A DNA stretch of 64,000 bases from NCBI GenBank assembly GCA_030278955.1, contig JAOANR010000010.1, positions 18,320,444-18,384,443 on the forward strand, given 5' to 3'. The notes under the pieces were generated by a model. The model saw only the letters and a list, made by a program, of their open reading frames with translations. It did no database searches and was not told where the DNA came from. Of the stretch, positions 46,101 to 59,020 are shown piece after piece. The stretch's first letter is position 1, and every line of letters begins with the position of its first letter. Origin of the DNA: Hygrophila difformis (taxonomy: Eukaryota; Streptophyta; Magnoliopsida; Lamiales; Acanthaceae). The translations under genes and the position numbers were made by a program.

Positions 46101-46669
46101 TTAAAGTTCTAACTTAATAATTTAATTGATTATCTATTAATTGGCACCATTAGCCAAATAATTCAAACTTTCAAATTTCCCAATCCGGGACAATTGCTAG
46201 TTAATGGTTGGACAATTCATGAATTTCCAACAATTAAATGTATTAAACATTTTAATTTTATTGTAGGGATATAATCTTGTAATCCAATACTTATGAATAA
46301 TTTTAATGGACTTCAAATAATTCATCCGGAATATTGTTGCTTTATTCGGATTTTACCATATTTGGGAGTTGCTTTCGTAATTAAGGTTGGAACGATTCAA
46401 TACTTACACACTCCTTTAACAAATTAATCCAAGTGTTAGTGAATTGGACTCGTGTTCAAAAATAAATTTTATTGCACTTGCGCTTAAGAATTTTAATTAT
46501 ATAAATTTTTGCTCAAGATTTGTCTAGAAATAATTATCGTCCCAAAAATATCATTTCTCTTTTTCATTCTCAAAATTATTTAGTGATCAATTAGACATTT
46601 TTATTTTAAAATTTTAATATCATTAATTAAAATTTAAAAATTTTATTCGAAATTTTACGGTGTGTTATA
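43168..46669 (-). mobile_element. Solo LTR with a GC-rich island
   Basis: The 3.5-kb unit starts TGTAACACCCCC, ends GGTGTGTTATA and is flanked by AACCT (43163-43167, 46670-46674). By its TGTAACACC end it belongs with the Ty3 group of 28654. A minus-strand TATATAAA lies near 44733. On the upstream side, 45000-45700 is strongly GC-rich (GGCGGCGGCGG) inside an AT-rich LTR. Long Pro/Ala/Gly-rich frames there on both strands are composition effects. Confidence 0.85.
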
Positions 46670-46697
46670 AACCTAAATTTCTGCAAGTCAAAATCAT

Positions 46698-46729
<32 letters not shown>

Positions 46730-48240
46730 TGTGCATATTATATTAAATAATTCGGGTATTAATCAATTAACTCACATTTAGAGTACTAAGACTCTAAATG
46801 TGAGGATGTTGATATTTTTGAGAAAACCCGATAACTTCTTCTGTGTTTGCTCTGCAGGAATTTGTGGAATCACCAAAAAGAAAATTAAAGCTGCAAAACA
46901 GGTTCCCGGTTGGATCGATTCTGTGATTAATTGAAAGTATTCTTGGAATTTAAAGCAATTTAAAATCCGGAATAACTTTTATAAGAACAGAATTAATCCA
47001 ACCTAATTTTTGCAAGTAGATAAAATTTTATTTACGTCTAGAAAATCCAAAATGTGATCGAGCAATTTTGATGAAAATCAGAATTTTTCCAAGTATTGGG
47101 CATCGAACAATCGCCTTGTTTGATGAACCAAGCGATCCCACATAGCCAAAATCGTCGAACACTTAATTGGTTTGACGAAAAAGGCTATCGGAATTATGTT
47201 CCTAGCTTTTATGTAAATATTTTTCCCCTCCCTCCCTCCTCTTCTATTTTGTTTTGATTTCAATAATTTGTTTAAGTAGGAATTGATTGACTCACATTTC
47301 GAGCAAGATGTTGATTGTTCACTTAAATATTTCAAAAAAAAATGTTATTTTTATTTTGTTTATTTTTATTATTATATATTTAAACCCAGCACAAAGCATG
47401 CATAACTCTGTCTAAGAATTCACATATTTGATTTTGGTTTATGAGCAAATTCTCAAACTTTTAAATTGGGATAATATAATTGAATACATGCATGAAATGA
47501 ATTTTTGAGGTTTTGAGCTATAAAAATTTAATGATATCATCATCTTATTGGGTCATGAGTCCTCATGTTGAGAATTTGATTGAATAAATTGCAAGAATTT
47601 TTCAAAGATTAGATTTAAGAATATTGTATGACATGAATGAACCATTCCATGTGAGATTTGAGCCATGAGTCACTATTACTCATTCTTTTCTTTGATGTGT
47701 GAAAATCATTTTAATTAAAGGAAACTAGAACTTGCGATTGGGACCGATTCAAGACCATGCCATATTCCAAAAATCGAGCATATGATCGAGGCATTTAGAA
47801 AAATCCAAAATTTTGGCCTTCGTTTGAAACCCAAACCCAAAAATATTTTTCCTTTAGGATTAACCAATCTGAGCCTTTAAGCCTAATTTTTCTTTGAAGC
47901 CCTCTATATTATTCCTAGCTTTACTAAAAGACCAAGAAAATCAAACCCAAGTGTGCAAGAATAAATTTTATCAAGGCATGATAATGGCCAAAATTGTCCA
48001 TTATTTCCAATCCATTTCCGTGTCTGAGACGGACATTTTGATCGTGTTTCCATCTTATATCAATAAGAAAGCAATTGAATTCGACGGATTGATGCAAGTT
48101 TGTAAGAGCAGTGAGCCGGTAATAAAAGACACAAAATATGCAATTTTAAATTGTATTTGTGTTAGAAAAATCCAAAAACATGAAAAAAGAAAAAAGAAAA
48201 GAAAAAGGAATGAAAAGATGGGCAAAAGAATAATATAGCC
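46670..48240 (+). mobile_element. Internal and 3-prime region of Athila copy 2
   Basis: This continues 42456-43167 after the solo LTR and partly repeats it: the hairpin recurs with 14-bp arms at 46771-46804, and GTTCCCGGTTGGAT recurs at 46902. A (TA)n run lies near 46690-46717. Stretches at 47060-47800 read like the non-coding 3-prime part of Athila elements. A long purine tract at 48170-48235 could be the polypurine tract before the next LTR. No intact frame. Confidence 0.55.
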
Positions 48241-48310
48241 CACAAAAATCCAAAAAGATGGGAAAAAGATTGAAAATCCCACAACTGAAATTTGGCTAAG
48301 TGTTGAAGCA

Positions 48311-48705
48311 CAATTCGAATTATGCAATTCGAATTAATTCGAATTGCACACAATTCGAATTGCTGAAGAGAACAAAGAAATGGTTAAGTGTTGGGAAGGG
48401 ATGCAGAAGCCTAATTCGATTTGTTCAATTCGAATTAATTCGAATTAGGCAATGAAGAGAAGGAACCCAAAGGCAAGAAGAAGGAGTGCAATTCGAATTG
48501 TCCAATTCGAATTAATTCGAATTGGCACAAACAATTCGAATTGCCAACAAATGCAAGGAAGCCAAGTAAAAGCCATCCAGCAGTTCGAGAAAACCAATTC
48601 GAATTCTTCACAATAATTCGAATTGGTGATTGAAGACCACCACCCCAGCTCAAGGAAGTCTCACAATTCGAATTAATTCGAATTGTATGAGATAATTCGA
48701 ACTTC
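48311..48705. repeat. AATTCGAATT palindrome array upstream of the TATA box
   Basis: Clusters of the 10-bp palindrome AATTCGAATT recur about every 100 bp, near 48311, 48400, 48488, 48595 and 48663. A typical cluster has one palindrome, a short spacer, two fused palindromes, a spacer and one more. Confidence 0.92.
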
Positions 48706-48764
48706 ACTCAAAAATTCATCAAGAGCTGAGCACAACATTGGTGGGCCTAGGGTTTCGAAGTTTG

Positions 48765-48774
48765 TCTATAAAAG
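48765..48774 (+). promoter_or_regulatory. TATA box of Athila LTR copy 3
   Basis: TCTATAAAAG is a strong plant TATA box. It is followed about 30 bp on by a CTCTCAACACAAG-type start region, as in other LTR promoters. Confidence 0.65.
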
Positions 48775-49647
48775 CTGACCTCTCTCAACACAAGAAACAT
48801 CCTTAGATCAAGAATTTTGCCAAAAAGCAGTTGGGACAAAAAGAACAGCAGGAGGTTCCACACCCCTTAAGGGTTAGGTAGGTAGTTTAGTTTAGTTTAG
48901 TTTATTTTTCTTGCAAGTAGTATAGTTTTACATGCTTTGATCTTAGTATAGTGTAGAAGCAGTTTGTGTAACCCTTAGAGTAGCCATTTCCAGAATTTTT
49001 ACATGCTTTCTAGTTAGAATAAACCCTACCTTCAAGTAATGATGGTTTTGGGTTCTTTATTTTGCTTTCAAAGTGTCAATGCAAGAAAAATTTCCAGAAA
49101 TGGTGTTATTCATGTGTTTTGGCACTCTTTAATGCTTTCTTTAGAAATAAATGCTTAGCATGTTTGTTTGTTTCAACTAGGTTACATTTATTATGTCCTA
49201 GTTGACATTCAAACTTAATAAATGCATGTTTGGTGGGTTTTTGGTTTGATTTTGTGCCTTAGAGCTTCAAATAAGTGTTCTTAGGTTTTAGATGTTTTTA
49301 AGGTTTGTTAGAATTTACCTTTATGTATTATTTTTCCTGCTTTGTTTTTATTTTTATTCTGCCTTAGATAACATAGGTGTTCTTAGCTTTATTCATGCAG
49401 TTCTTGATTTTCTAGATGATTTAGGTCCTTGATCTTTGAATCATTTGTTTGTAGAAATAGGGTTTGAATCTTGCCAATACCCACTAGACATGTGTTTGTT
49501 TATTTCTTGAAAACCTCACTAGGGTGGCTGTGAAGTGACACTGATGTGAGATGAGGGATTTGGTAAATCCAAACCCATCATTAACCGCACAGTGTACACC
49601 TAACCCATACTTGTGAGAACAAAAATTATTGTTGTTCGAAAATGTGT

Positions 49648-50111
49648 AATTCGAATTGAGGCAATTCGAATTATCTCGAATTGCCTAAGAAATTCGAATT
49701 GCACAACCAAAAATTTCCTTCATGTGGTTTCCAACTAATTCGAATTCTCCAATTCGAATTAATTCGAATTGGTTCAACAATTCGAATTGGCAAGGAAAAC
49801 CACATTGTATTGCATGCCACCCATTCATGCCTTAGTTTATTTTCCATCTCTTACCAATTCGAATTGTGCAATTCGAATTAATTCGAATTGCTAAACAATT
49901 CGAATTCACCTTCCTCTTGAGGTAAATGCCTTAGTCAATTTGAGCAAAGAAAAGGACTTCGCCAATTCGAATTGTCCAATTCGAATTAATTCGAATTGGT
50001 CAATAATTCGAACTAGATGATGTTCCAATTTCTGGCAATGATCAATTGGGTAAATTAATACTTCATCCTTCGTGCATTCTCAATTCGAATAACTCCAATA
50101 ATTCGAATTGA
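49648..50111. repeat. AATTCGAATT palindrome array downstream of the TATA box
   Basis: Five more clusters lie near 49648, 49737, 49855, 49964 and 50080, with the same layout as the upstream array. The position matches that of the GTCGCGGAAC array in LTR copy 1. Confidence 0.92.
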
Positions 50112-52521
50112 GCTATCCTTTTATTTTGAAACTTCCAAAAATATTTTTCTTCCATGACTTGTGTAAGTTGCATGGATGTATTGGGCCTAGGCCCAATTCA
50201 TCTGATTTCTATCCATTACACATTTCGACCCATTAGTGTCCACTTTTTGTTTGCTTAACACCCACACAATACCAAAAATATTTTCTTACTTTTATGTTTT
50301 CTCTTTCATTGTGTGTATGAACGGATACTGAGAAACACCACAGATTAATGTTGGTGAAAGGTCCCTTCACAGGGATATCGACTAACCCGTCTTCTGTGTG
50401 TCAATCATTATCTGTTATTTTGCATGATCTGGTTAGTGGTTGGTGGAAGCTTCGGCGAGCGTTCTCTTCACCAAGAGTTTCGATTAGTCACTCAGCCAAT
50501 TCCTAATCAGATACAGTTTTAATTTTCTTTATCTTAATTTCTCAACCTGAATTCAAGTTGCAATAGTATTAACTGATGCCGGCCAACATCAGTTAAGACA
50601 TATTACAGCAAGAAATATGTGGGTTTTTCTTCCACTCACAGACAAAAGAAAACTAAATGACGGCGGTCACCGTTGTTTGGAATTCTTTTTGTCTAAAATC
50701 AGTCATCTGGGATAATTGGGAACCGGACAGCAGATGTTTGCAGTCCGGAAAACCCCAACTATCTCTGGCACTCTTTTTAGCCGATTTCTTCTCATCTCAG
50801 GCTAATCCATCTTTGTGTATCGCATTCTGTCTAACCCTACCATATATTTTGGGGTACTTTATTTTCCTTTTCATATACTTGTATGCATGATACTATTATG
50901 TAGATGTTCTGGTCTTATTGCTATTTTGGGGATCCTTCCCCTTGGACACAGAAGTCTTGATCTAAATCTGATGCTGCATAATAAATTTCCAACAAAAATT
51001 CCTTTATAAAATCCGGATATGAGTAAGGGATAAATTCGACAGTTATGACTAATTCATCTTCAACTGGGGATTGATTTTGAGAGCTTAGAAGCAGAGTCAG
51101 CGATTAGGTCTCATCTAGACTGAAAGGATCTGTGCTTTAATTGAGAGTTTAGTACCTGTCTTGGGAATGATTTTCAAATATCAATTGGTTTCTCAAAATT
51201 GTTGTGTGTTGGAGATCTGATATTAGATATCGCATTAAGTCAATATCCACTTGGGTATAGATGAGATGTGATAAGTAATACTAGAGGAACAACATATAGG
51301 CCTTGGTGAATTTCTAAGGTAGGGTTGAGTATTCGTTCGACTACTATCTTCTTCTGCCAAAGTCTAGAATTGAGTCTTGAGTGAGTACATCCGGAATAGG
51401 TTCATTTATGGATCTGTTTCATTTAGTTTGTATCTCATAACTACCCAGATGTTGTAAGCCCTGTGGCTTATTGATATCTCGGGGGTTCTTGATCTGCATC
51501 TGGTCACCAAGACCAGGGGCTCTTTTATACTAACGGAAAGAGACGTTTTTAACGCTTCCGAGTGATAGATTTAAATGCTTTCTTTACAGCTTTCTTTACT
51601 GCTTTCCTTTAAAATGCTTTCATAGAGGTCACTCGGAAGAATTAGGGGCTGTCCATCTGTTAAAAGGTTTGAGAGTTATGGAATGGTTTGGGACTTGATT
51701 TGAAACTTTGGGTGTGACATGGGGGAATGATAGCAGTACTTGGCATGTCAACTAATGATATGCTAGGTGTTGCTTATCCACCACAGATATATAATGTAAC
51801 TTCACAAGGCCTGTGAAGGGAGTTATAAGTCTGTGGTATCTTAGATCTTGTTGTCTTAAGAGCATGTAAACTCTTACTGTAAGTACCTGTCTGTTAAAGG
51901 GAACATGGTATAGAGAGCATGAGAGTTAGCTAACTAGAGGATTATCCCTAGCTAAGATCTGTGTATTAAAATGGAAGTTTAATTGTGTTTCAGTTGAATC
52001 TTGTCCAATCTTTATTATTTCCTCCATGTCCCTTCTGTCATATTGAAATCTGCTTTTTAGATAGTGTAGCATAATTTTACATTGCTTTCGTAGTATAGAT
52101 TTAATTGCTTTCCTCGATCTAGTTTACCATGCTTTGTAGAATAATTTTTACTGCTTTCATGATCTGGATTTAAATTATGTCAAGTAGTTGATAGAAACCC
52201 TTGCAAAACTTGAAACGAGTAACCGAGTGGAAAATCTTAGTAAACGACGTGGGCCCTGCTTCCATCGCACATCCTCCAGTGAACGATCCGGTACTTACTA
52301 TAAATTACTGCAATTTTTGACTCCGTGCGCTTTCGGGATGCACAGTTTCTTGACACGAGTAAATAAAAACATAACATTTTGGGAAAATACTCATACAGTG
52401 GGAAGATGTTCAAAAGTTTCATGGCAGGTATCTTCTTGACATGAAATTAAGAGAAGCATCATGGTGCAGATACCAGGGACTTTCAGGGTGACAGACTGAA
52501 GGTCAATTCTGGTTGCACCGT

Positions 52522-55210
52522 TGTAACACCCCGGTTTTGGTAACCCAGGCCGGGATGCCACCGCCACACCTCCCTAGCAAGACACGGTTTCTCCGAGCTC
52601 ACTAAAGAGATGTAAGGCTATGGTTTTTCAGATTTTAAAATATTCAAACAGCCCATTCATATATAATATAAAGATAATACATCAAAGTTGCAGCGGAATT
52701 TAAATATAGGGCCAACATGGCCAAAACACGGGTTAAACAGGCCCGTTCATGCAAGTCGTAATTAATGCAGGGATTTAAAATATAATGTAATCCCCAAAAA
52801 TTCCCAGTATGCATATGATGATGCATATTCTTCAGACTCTGTAAGAAAAAGGGGATAAATGGTTTGGGTCAGCAAAAACGCGCTGAGTAAGCTAACACAT
52901 AGCATGGGTTAGGGGTTTCAAAGCCTTTAGTTAAATTTAATAAAAAGATTTCTTGTAGGAAAAAGATTTGCAAGGCATAAAGACTTAAAAACCTTAAATA
53001 TTTTGTTCTCCCGTTACATAACCATTTCATCAATATATCATTTAGCCGGTGATCCGGCGGCCGCAGCCAATTTCAAAAGTATCATTTAGCCGGTGATCCG
53101 GCGGCCTCAGCCAATTTCAAAAGTATCATTTCTCAAAATATTTTTCGTTTCTTTTATAGTTCACCATTCACCAGGGCTCTTGTGACCGCAATCCTCATAA
53201 CCAATATTTCCGCAGGAAATCATACAATCGCCCTTGGGGAATCTAACCCGCAAGAACTCAATACATCCTGGGGAATCTAACCCGCAGGAATCAACATACA
53301 ATCGCCCTTGGGGAATCTAACCCGCAAGAACTCAAATACATCATAGGGAATCAAACCCGCATGAATCATATTGATAATGTCAAACTTGGTCACAAGTCCC
53401 CAATGTTTCAAAAGAATTCTTTTACAGAAAATGTTTTTATTTGGTGTAACGGGATTTTTCAAAAATATAGCTTTATCGTAATTCCAACGTCTCGATCGTT
53501 GTTTAAAAGATTTCAAAAAAATCGATCGATGTCACAGTTTGCGCCTTCTTGGTTTAAAAATCCATTTCTTAGGCGATTGATTTGAAATTTTCACAGTACC
53601 TCAAAAACATCCCAACGAACAACTTTCGTGTTTTAAGTTTTTCGGAAAAACGATGGGAAACATGTCAAAAATCGAGTTTTGTACAGAATCAAAAAGCTGT
53701 CAGGATTCAGGTTCGACAACGTTAAAAGATTTGACTTTTTGACATATCAATTGGACTTCAAAAATTCTGAAATTTTACAGACACATACTAGACTTGATTT
53801 CCAACAACTTTTATTTAGATCACATAGATTGGTTCGGGCTAGAAGTGATAGGAATAAGCTCATCAAGATCGGTTATGAAATCTGTCATCCTTTGACAATT
53901 CTTAAAAACGCAGAATATGTCCGATACGATTTGGGGTATCAAAACTTGATGAAAATCTTTGAAATTTTTACACAATATAGCTTATGATCTTTGGATCAAA
54001 ATCTTAGTTTTGAGTTTTCAGGTTTGAACACTCGAAGTAAGAGTTTTGCTCGTCGTGTTTGATTATGAAATCTATCAAGGTTCTTGATTTCGGTACTAAC
54101 GCAGATTGGATTGGCTCAGATTCGGAGGCTCAAATCTCAACGAAAAATTCTAAAAACTTGCAGAAATGTTCTAAACTCATAGATCTACAACTTTCATGTT
54201 CAACACCAATCCTAGATCGGCCTAGATCCATGGTCAAAATAACCAACAAGATTGAGAGTGAAATCTGCCAAAGTTCTAAGATTCAGATTTAATACTCTTC
54301 GGTTTTGGGTTGGTTTCAGGTTTCAAAACATCATGAAAAATTCTGAAATTTTTACAGAAGCTAGATCTAAGTCTTAGGAACACTTTTCATGTTTTGAGTT
54401 TTTTTGTTTGAGCAGCTTTGAAGGTTCGAAAAATTCATACGAAAACGCTGCGCCGGGGGTTTTTCTTGATGACAGATTTTAGAGTTTCTAAATCTCTATG
54501 TTTGGTTGCATTTTAAGTCACCCAAAACCATAGTAAGGTTAACTTACAAAGATTGTGTTCTTGAGTCGTCCAAACACCTACGAACGGATCTACGAAACGC
54601 AAAGTTCCCGACTTTGGCCACGAACGTATTTGCAATCAACGATTCAAGAGTTAGATTGGGGATTTGAGAGGAAAAACGAGATTGAGAACCTAAGATACTA
54701 CTTACCAAAGATCTAAGCACTGTGATCCTTGATCTACACACTTCCTTGGTCGGATTTGGTTGCCGGAAAGTTGCCGGAAGTTCGCCGGAAGTTCGCCGGA
54801 AAGTATTTTGGCTTTGGGAGAGTTTTGGGAGTGTTTTTGGGTGAAGAAATGAAGTAGATGGGTGATAATGGGGTGTTGGGGGTGTATTTTTGGCATTAAA
54901 GGGACAAAAATCCGACAAGGAATCGGCTGCTACAGTACCCGCACGTGCTACAGTACTGCTACAGTAGACACGTGCTACAGTAACTTTTAATATTTTTTTT
55001 TTTTTTTTTAAATATTAAGATTCCTTATCTACAAAAATAAAAATCATAATGTGGGAATTATCCGTGATTGTTGGGACAATTCGATAAACTCGTTTCGAGT
55101 TGCTATCTTTCGATAAATAATAAATTCCGCTCTCTCGGAATTATTTCGGTTTAAATCCAATTCTTTATTTTTGGATTTAAATTTTCGATGGCGATTTCTC
55201 GGGTATTACA
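52522..55210 (-). repeat. LTR 1 of the array (2689 bp)
   Basis: It starts TGTAACACCCCGG and ends GGGTATTACA. Inside are a 43-44 bp direct repeat with GCCGGTGATCCGGC (53045-53130) and the motif GCTACAGTA four times (54927-54983), with two CACGTG. It has one GCTACAGTA unit fewer than LTRs 2 and 3. Confidence 0.92.
54927..54983. repeat. CTACAGTA / CACGTG motif array
   Basis: GCTACAGTA occurs four times here and five times in each of the other two LTRs (near 58733 and 62535). CACGTG, the G-box bound by bHLH and bZIP factors, lies next to two of them. On the minus strand the array is just upstream of the likely transcription start. Confidence 0.8.
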
Positions 55211-56319
55211 ATCTACCCTTCTTAAGAATCAACTTCGTCCCCGAAGTTGCGCGACTTATTGATCGATTGATTGATTGCGATTGTATCATTAAATTTCTTC
55301 CGACTTCACGGGTTCTTGGAATTAAAATTCTTTTCCTTCTTGAATTTAATTCCAATTGTCTTGACTCAATTCATGGAATGTCTTCGGGCTTCCTTTCCCT
55401 CTTTTATTCCATTTTGAATTTGAATCTATCGGCGTTTTATTTCCGAGCAATAATTTATTGTGATAAATTATTTTCTTCTTCTCGGAGATATTTCGACATT
55501 GATCGGAATAAATTTTTTTCCTTTGGACGTTGATAAAAATCTGGGGTATTACAGTCTACCCCCCTTAAGAATCAATTTCGTCCTCGAAGTTGTGTTTCGG
55601 CTTTTCTCGCGCTAAGAGTTAGGTCCTTTTGTTTATTTGGGATACAAACTATCCGGGTTTCAAAAATAAATGCTTATGCATTCTTACGGGGTATTACATC
55701 CTCCCCCCCTTAAGATTACAGTTATGTCCCCATAACTGCCTATGTATTATTCACAACCAGGTTCGGGTATCATCGCATATGATCCTTCCTCAGTTTTCTT
55801 CTAGGTGCCATGTTCTGTTATAGAAGCACGCGAAGATGAGTTTCTATGTGATCAAGATCTAGGACTAAGGCAAAGTTAGTCTTTAGCAAGCGCTCCTAAG
55901 TCAAGATCATGTCGAGTTCTAAGGTATGAGTGTTTCTTATTACCGATGATTCACATAAAAAGGGTTAGTGTATTTATGTATGCATATGCATATGTGATCC
56001 CCCCAATAAAAAAAAATTTTATGCGTGCATTTATTTATCCATGGGTTTTAAAAATAAATTTATTCCATGGATAGATTAAAATAAGGATAAAAGGTTTGGG
56101 CCACTATATTGGGCCGAAAGAAATAAATTATTTGAGCTTTAAATAAAAACAAGGTTATTGGGCCAAAAATAATTTCTTGGGCTTCTAAAAAATATTTTGG
56201 GCTAAAAATTTGGGCTTTAATTTCAAAATAATAATTGGGCTCTTTAAAATAGTAGTTTAAAAATATTCCGGGCTATGTAAAATAATAGCTTTAAAATATT
56301 CCGGGCTCTGATACCACTC
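55211..56319 (-). mobile_element. Internal region 1 of the array
   Basis: The primer site TGGTATCAGAGC lies at its right end. Three PPT-like junctions of form TTACA-x-TCTACCC-CTTAAGA lie near 55200, 55550 and 55690. A 13-codon gag start fused to the gag end shows where gag and pol were deleted. Confidence 0.85.
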
Positions 56320-59020
56320 TGTAACACCCCGGTTTTGGTAACCCAGGCCGGGATGCCACCGCCACACCTCCCTAGCAAGACACGGTTTCTCCGAGCTCAC
56401 TAAAGAGATGTAAGGCTATGGTTTTTCAGATTTTAAAATATTCAAACAGCCCATTCATATATAATATAAAGATAATACATCAAAGTTGCAGCGGAATTTA
56501 AATATAGGGCCAACATGGCCAAAACACGGGTTAAACAGGCCCGTTCATGCAAGTCGTAATTAATGCAGGGATTTAAAATATAATGTAATCCCCAAAAATT
56601 CCCAGTATGCATATGATGATGCATATTCTTCAGACTCTGTAAGAAAAAGGGGATAAATGGTTTGGGTCAGCAAAAACGCGCTGAGTAAGCTAACACATAG
56701 CATGGGTTAGGGGTTTCAAAGCCTTTAGTTAAATTTAATAAAAAGATTTCTTGTAGGAAAAAGATTTGCAAGGCATAAAGACTTAAAAACCTTAAATATT
56801 TTGTTCTCCCGTTACATAACCATTTCATCAATATATCATTTAGCCGGTGATCCGGCGGCCGCAGCCAATTTCAAAAGTATCATTTAGCCGGTGATCCGGC
56901 GGCCTCAGCCAATTTCAAAAGTATCATTTCTCAAAATATTTTTCGTTTCTTTTATAGTTCACCATTCACCAGGGCTCTTGTGACCGCAATCCTCATAACC
57001 AATATTTCCGCAGGAAATCATACAATCGCCCTTGGGGAATCTAACCCGCAAGAACTCAATACATCCTGGGGAATCTAACCGCAGGAATCAACATACAATC
57101 GCCCTTGGGGAATCTAACCCGCAAGAACTCAAATACATCATAGGGAATCAAACCCGCATGAATCATATTGATAATGTCAAACTTGGTCACAAGTCCCCAA
57201 TGTTTCAAAAGAATTCTTTTACAGAAAATGTTTTTATTTGGTGTAACGGGATTTTTCAAAAATATAGCTTTATCGTAATTCCAACGTCTCGATCGTTGTT
57301 TAAAAGATTTCAAAAAAATCGATCGATGTCACAGTTTGCGCCTTCTTGGTTTAAAAATCCATTTCTTAGGCGATTGATTTGAAATTTTCACAGTACCTCA
57401 AAAACATCCCAACGAACAACTTTCGTGTTTTAAGTTTTTCGGAAAAACGATGGGAAACATGTCAAAAATCGAGTTTTGTACAGAATCAAAAAGCTGTCAG
57501 GATTCAGGTTCGACAACGTTAAAAGATTTGACTTTTTGACATATCAATTGGACTTCAAAAATTCTGAAATTTTACAGACACATACTAGACTTGATTTCCA
57601 ACAACTTTTATTTAGATCACATAGATTGGTTCGGGCTAGAAGTGATAGGAATAAGCTCATCAAGATCGGTTATGAAATCTGTCATCCTTTGACAATTCTT
57701 AAAAACGCAGAATATGTCCGATACGATTTGGGGTATCAAAACTTGATGAAAATCTTTGAAATTTTTACACAATATAGCTTATGATCTTTGGATCAAAATC
57801 TTAGTTTTGAGTTTTCAGGTTTGAACACTCGAAGTAAGAGTTTTGCTCGTCGTGTTTGATTATGAAATCTATCAAGGTTCTTGATTTCGGTACTAACGCA
57901 GATTGGATTGGCTCAGATTCGGAGGCTCAAATCTCAACGAAAAATTCTAAAAACTTGCAGAAATGTTCTAAACTCATAGATCTACAACTTTCATGTTCAA
58001 CACCAATCCTAGATCGGCCTAGATCCATGGTCAAAATAACCAACAAGATTGAGAGTGAAATCTGCCAAAGTTCTAAGATTCAGATTTAATACTCTTCGGT
58101 TTTGGGTTGGTTTCAGGTTTCAAAACATCATGAAAAATTCTGAAATTTTTACAGAAGCTAGATCTAAGTCTTAGGAACACTTTTCATGTTTTGAGTTTTT
58201 TTGTTTGAGCAGCTTTGAAGGTTCGAAAAATTCATACGAAAACGCTGCGCCGGGGGTTTTTCTTGATGACAGATTTTAGAGTTTCTAAATCTCTATGTTT
58301 GGTTGCATTTTAAGTCACCCAAAACCATAGTAAGGTTAACTTACAAAGATTGTGTTCTTGAGTCGTCCAAACACCTACGAACGGATCTACGAAACGCAAA
58401 GTTCCCGACTTTGGCCACGAACGTATTTGCAATCAACGATTCAAGAGTTAGATTGGGGATTTGAGAGGAAAAACGAGATTGAGAACCTAAGATACTACTT
58501 ACCAAAGATCTAAGCACTGTGATCCTTGATCTACACACTTCCTTGGTCGGATTTGGTTGCCGGAAAGTTGCCGGAAGTTCGCCGGAAGTTCGCCGGAAAG
58601 TATTTTGGCTTTGGGAGAGTTTTGGGAGTGTTTTTGGGTGAAGAAATGAAGTAGATGGGTGATAATGGGGTGTTGGGGGTGTATTTTTGGCATTAAAGGG
58701 ACAAAAATCCGACAAGGAATCGGCTGCTACAGTACCCGCACGTGCTACAGTACTGCTACAGTACTGCTACAGTAGACACGTGCTACAGTAACTTTTAATA
58801 TTTTTTTTTTTTTTTTTTTAAATATTAAGATTCCTTATCTACAAAAATAAAAATCATAATGTGGGAATTATCCGTGATTGTTGGGACAATTCGATAAACT
58901 CGTTTCGAGTTGCTATCTTTCGATAAATAATAAATTCCGCTCTCTCGGAATTATTTCGGTTTAAATCCAATTCTTTATTTTTGGATTTAAATTTTCGATG
59001 GCGATTTCTCGGGTATTACA
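56320..59020 (-). repeat. LTR 2 of the array (2701 bp)
   Basis: Nearly identical to LTR 1. It differs by an extra 11-bp CTGCTACAGTA unit, 2 more bases in a poly-T run and one missing C near 57078, which account for the 12-bp length difference. Confidence 0.92.

Larger units (their letters stand above)
48240..52521 (+). mobile_element. Athila-type LTR, copy 3, left part
   Basis: The exact start is uncertain (near 48240, after the purine tract). The LTR contains a TATA box, two palindrome arrays and, from 50340, the body shared with copies 1 and 2. It is split at 52521 by a 10.3-kb insertion and resumes at 62838. It acts as the 5-prime LTR of the element whose gag starts at 63182. It may also be the 3-prime LTR of the element to its left. 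Confidence 0.75.
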
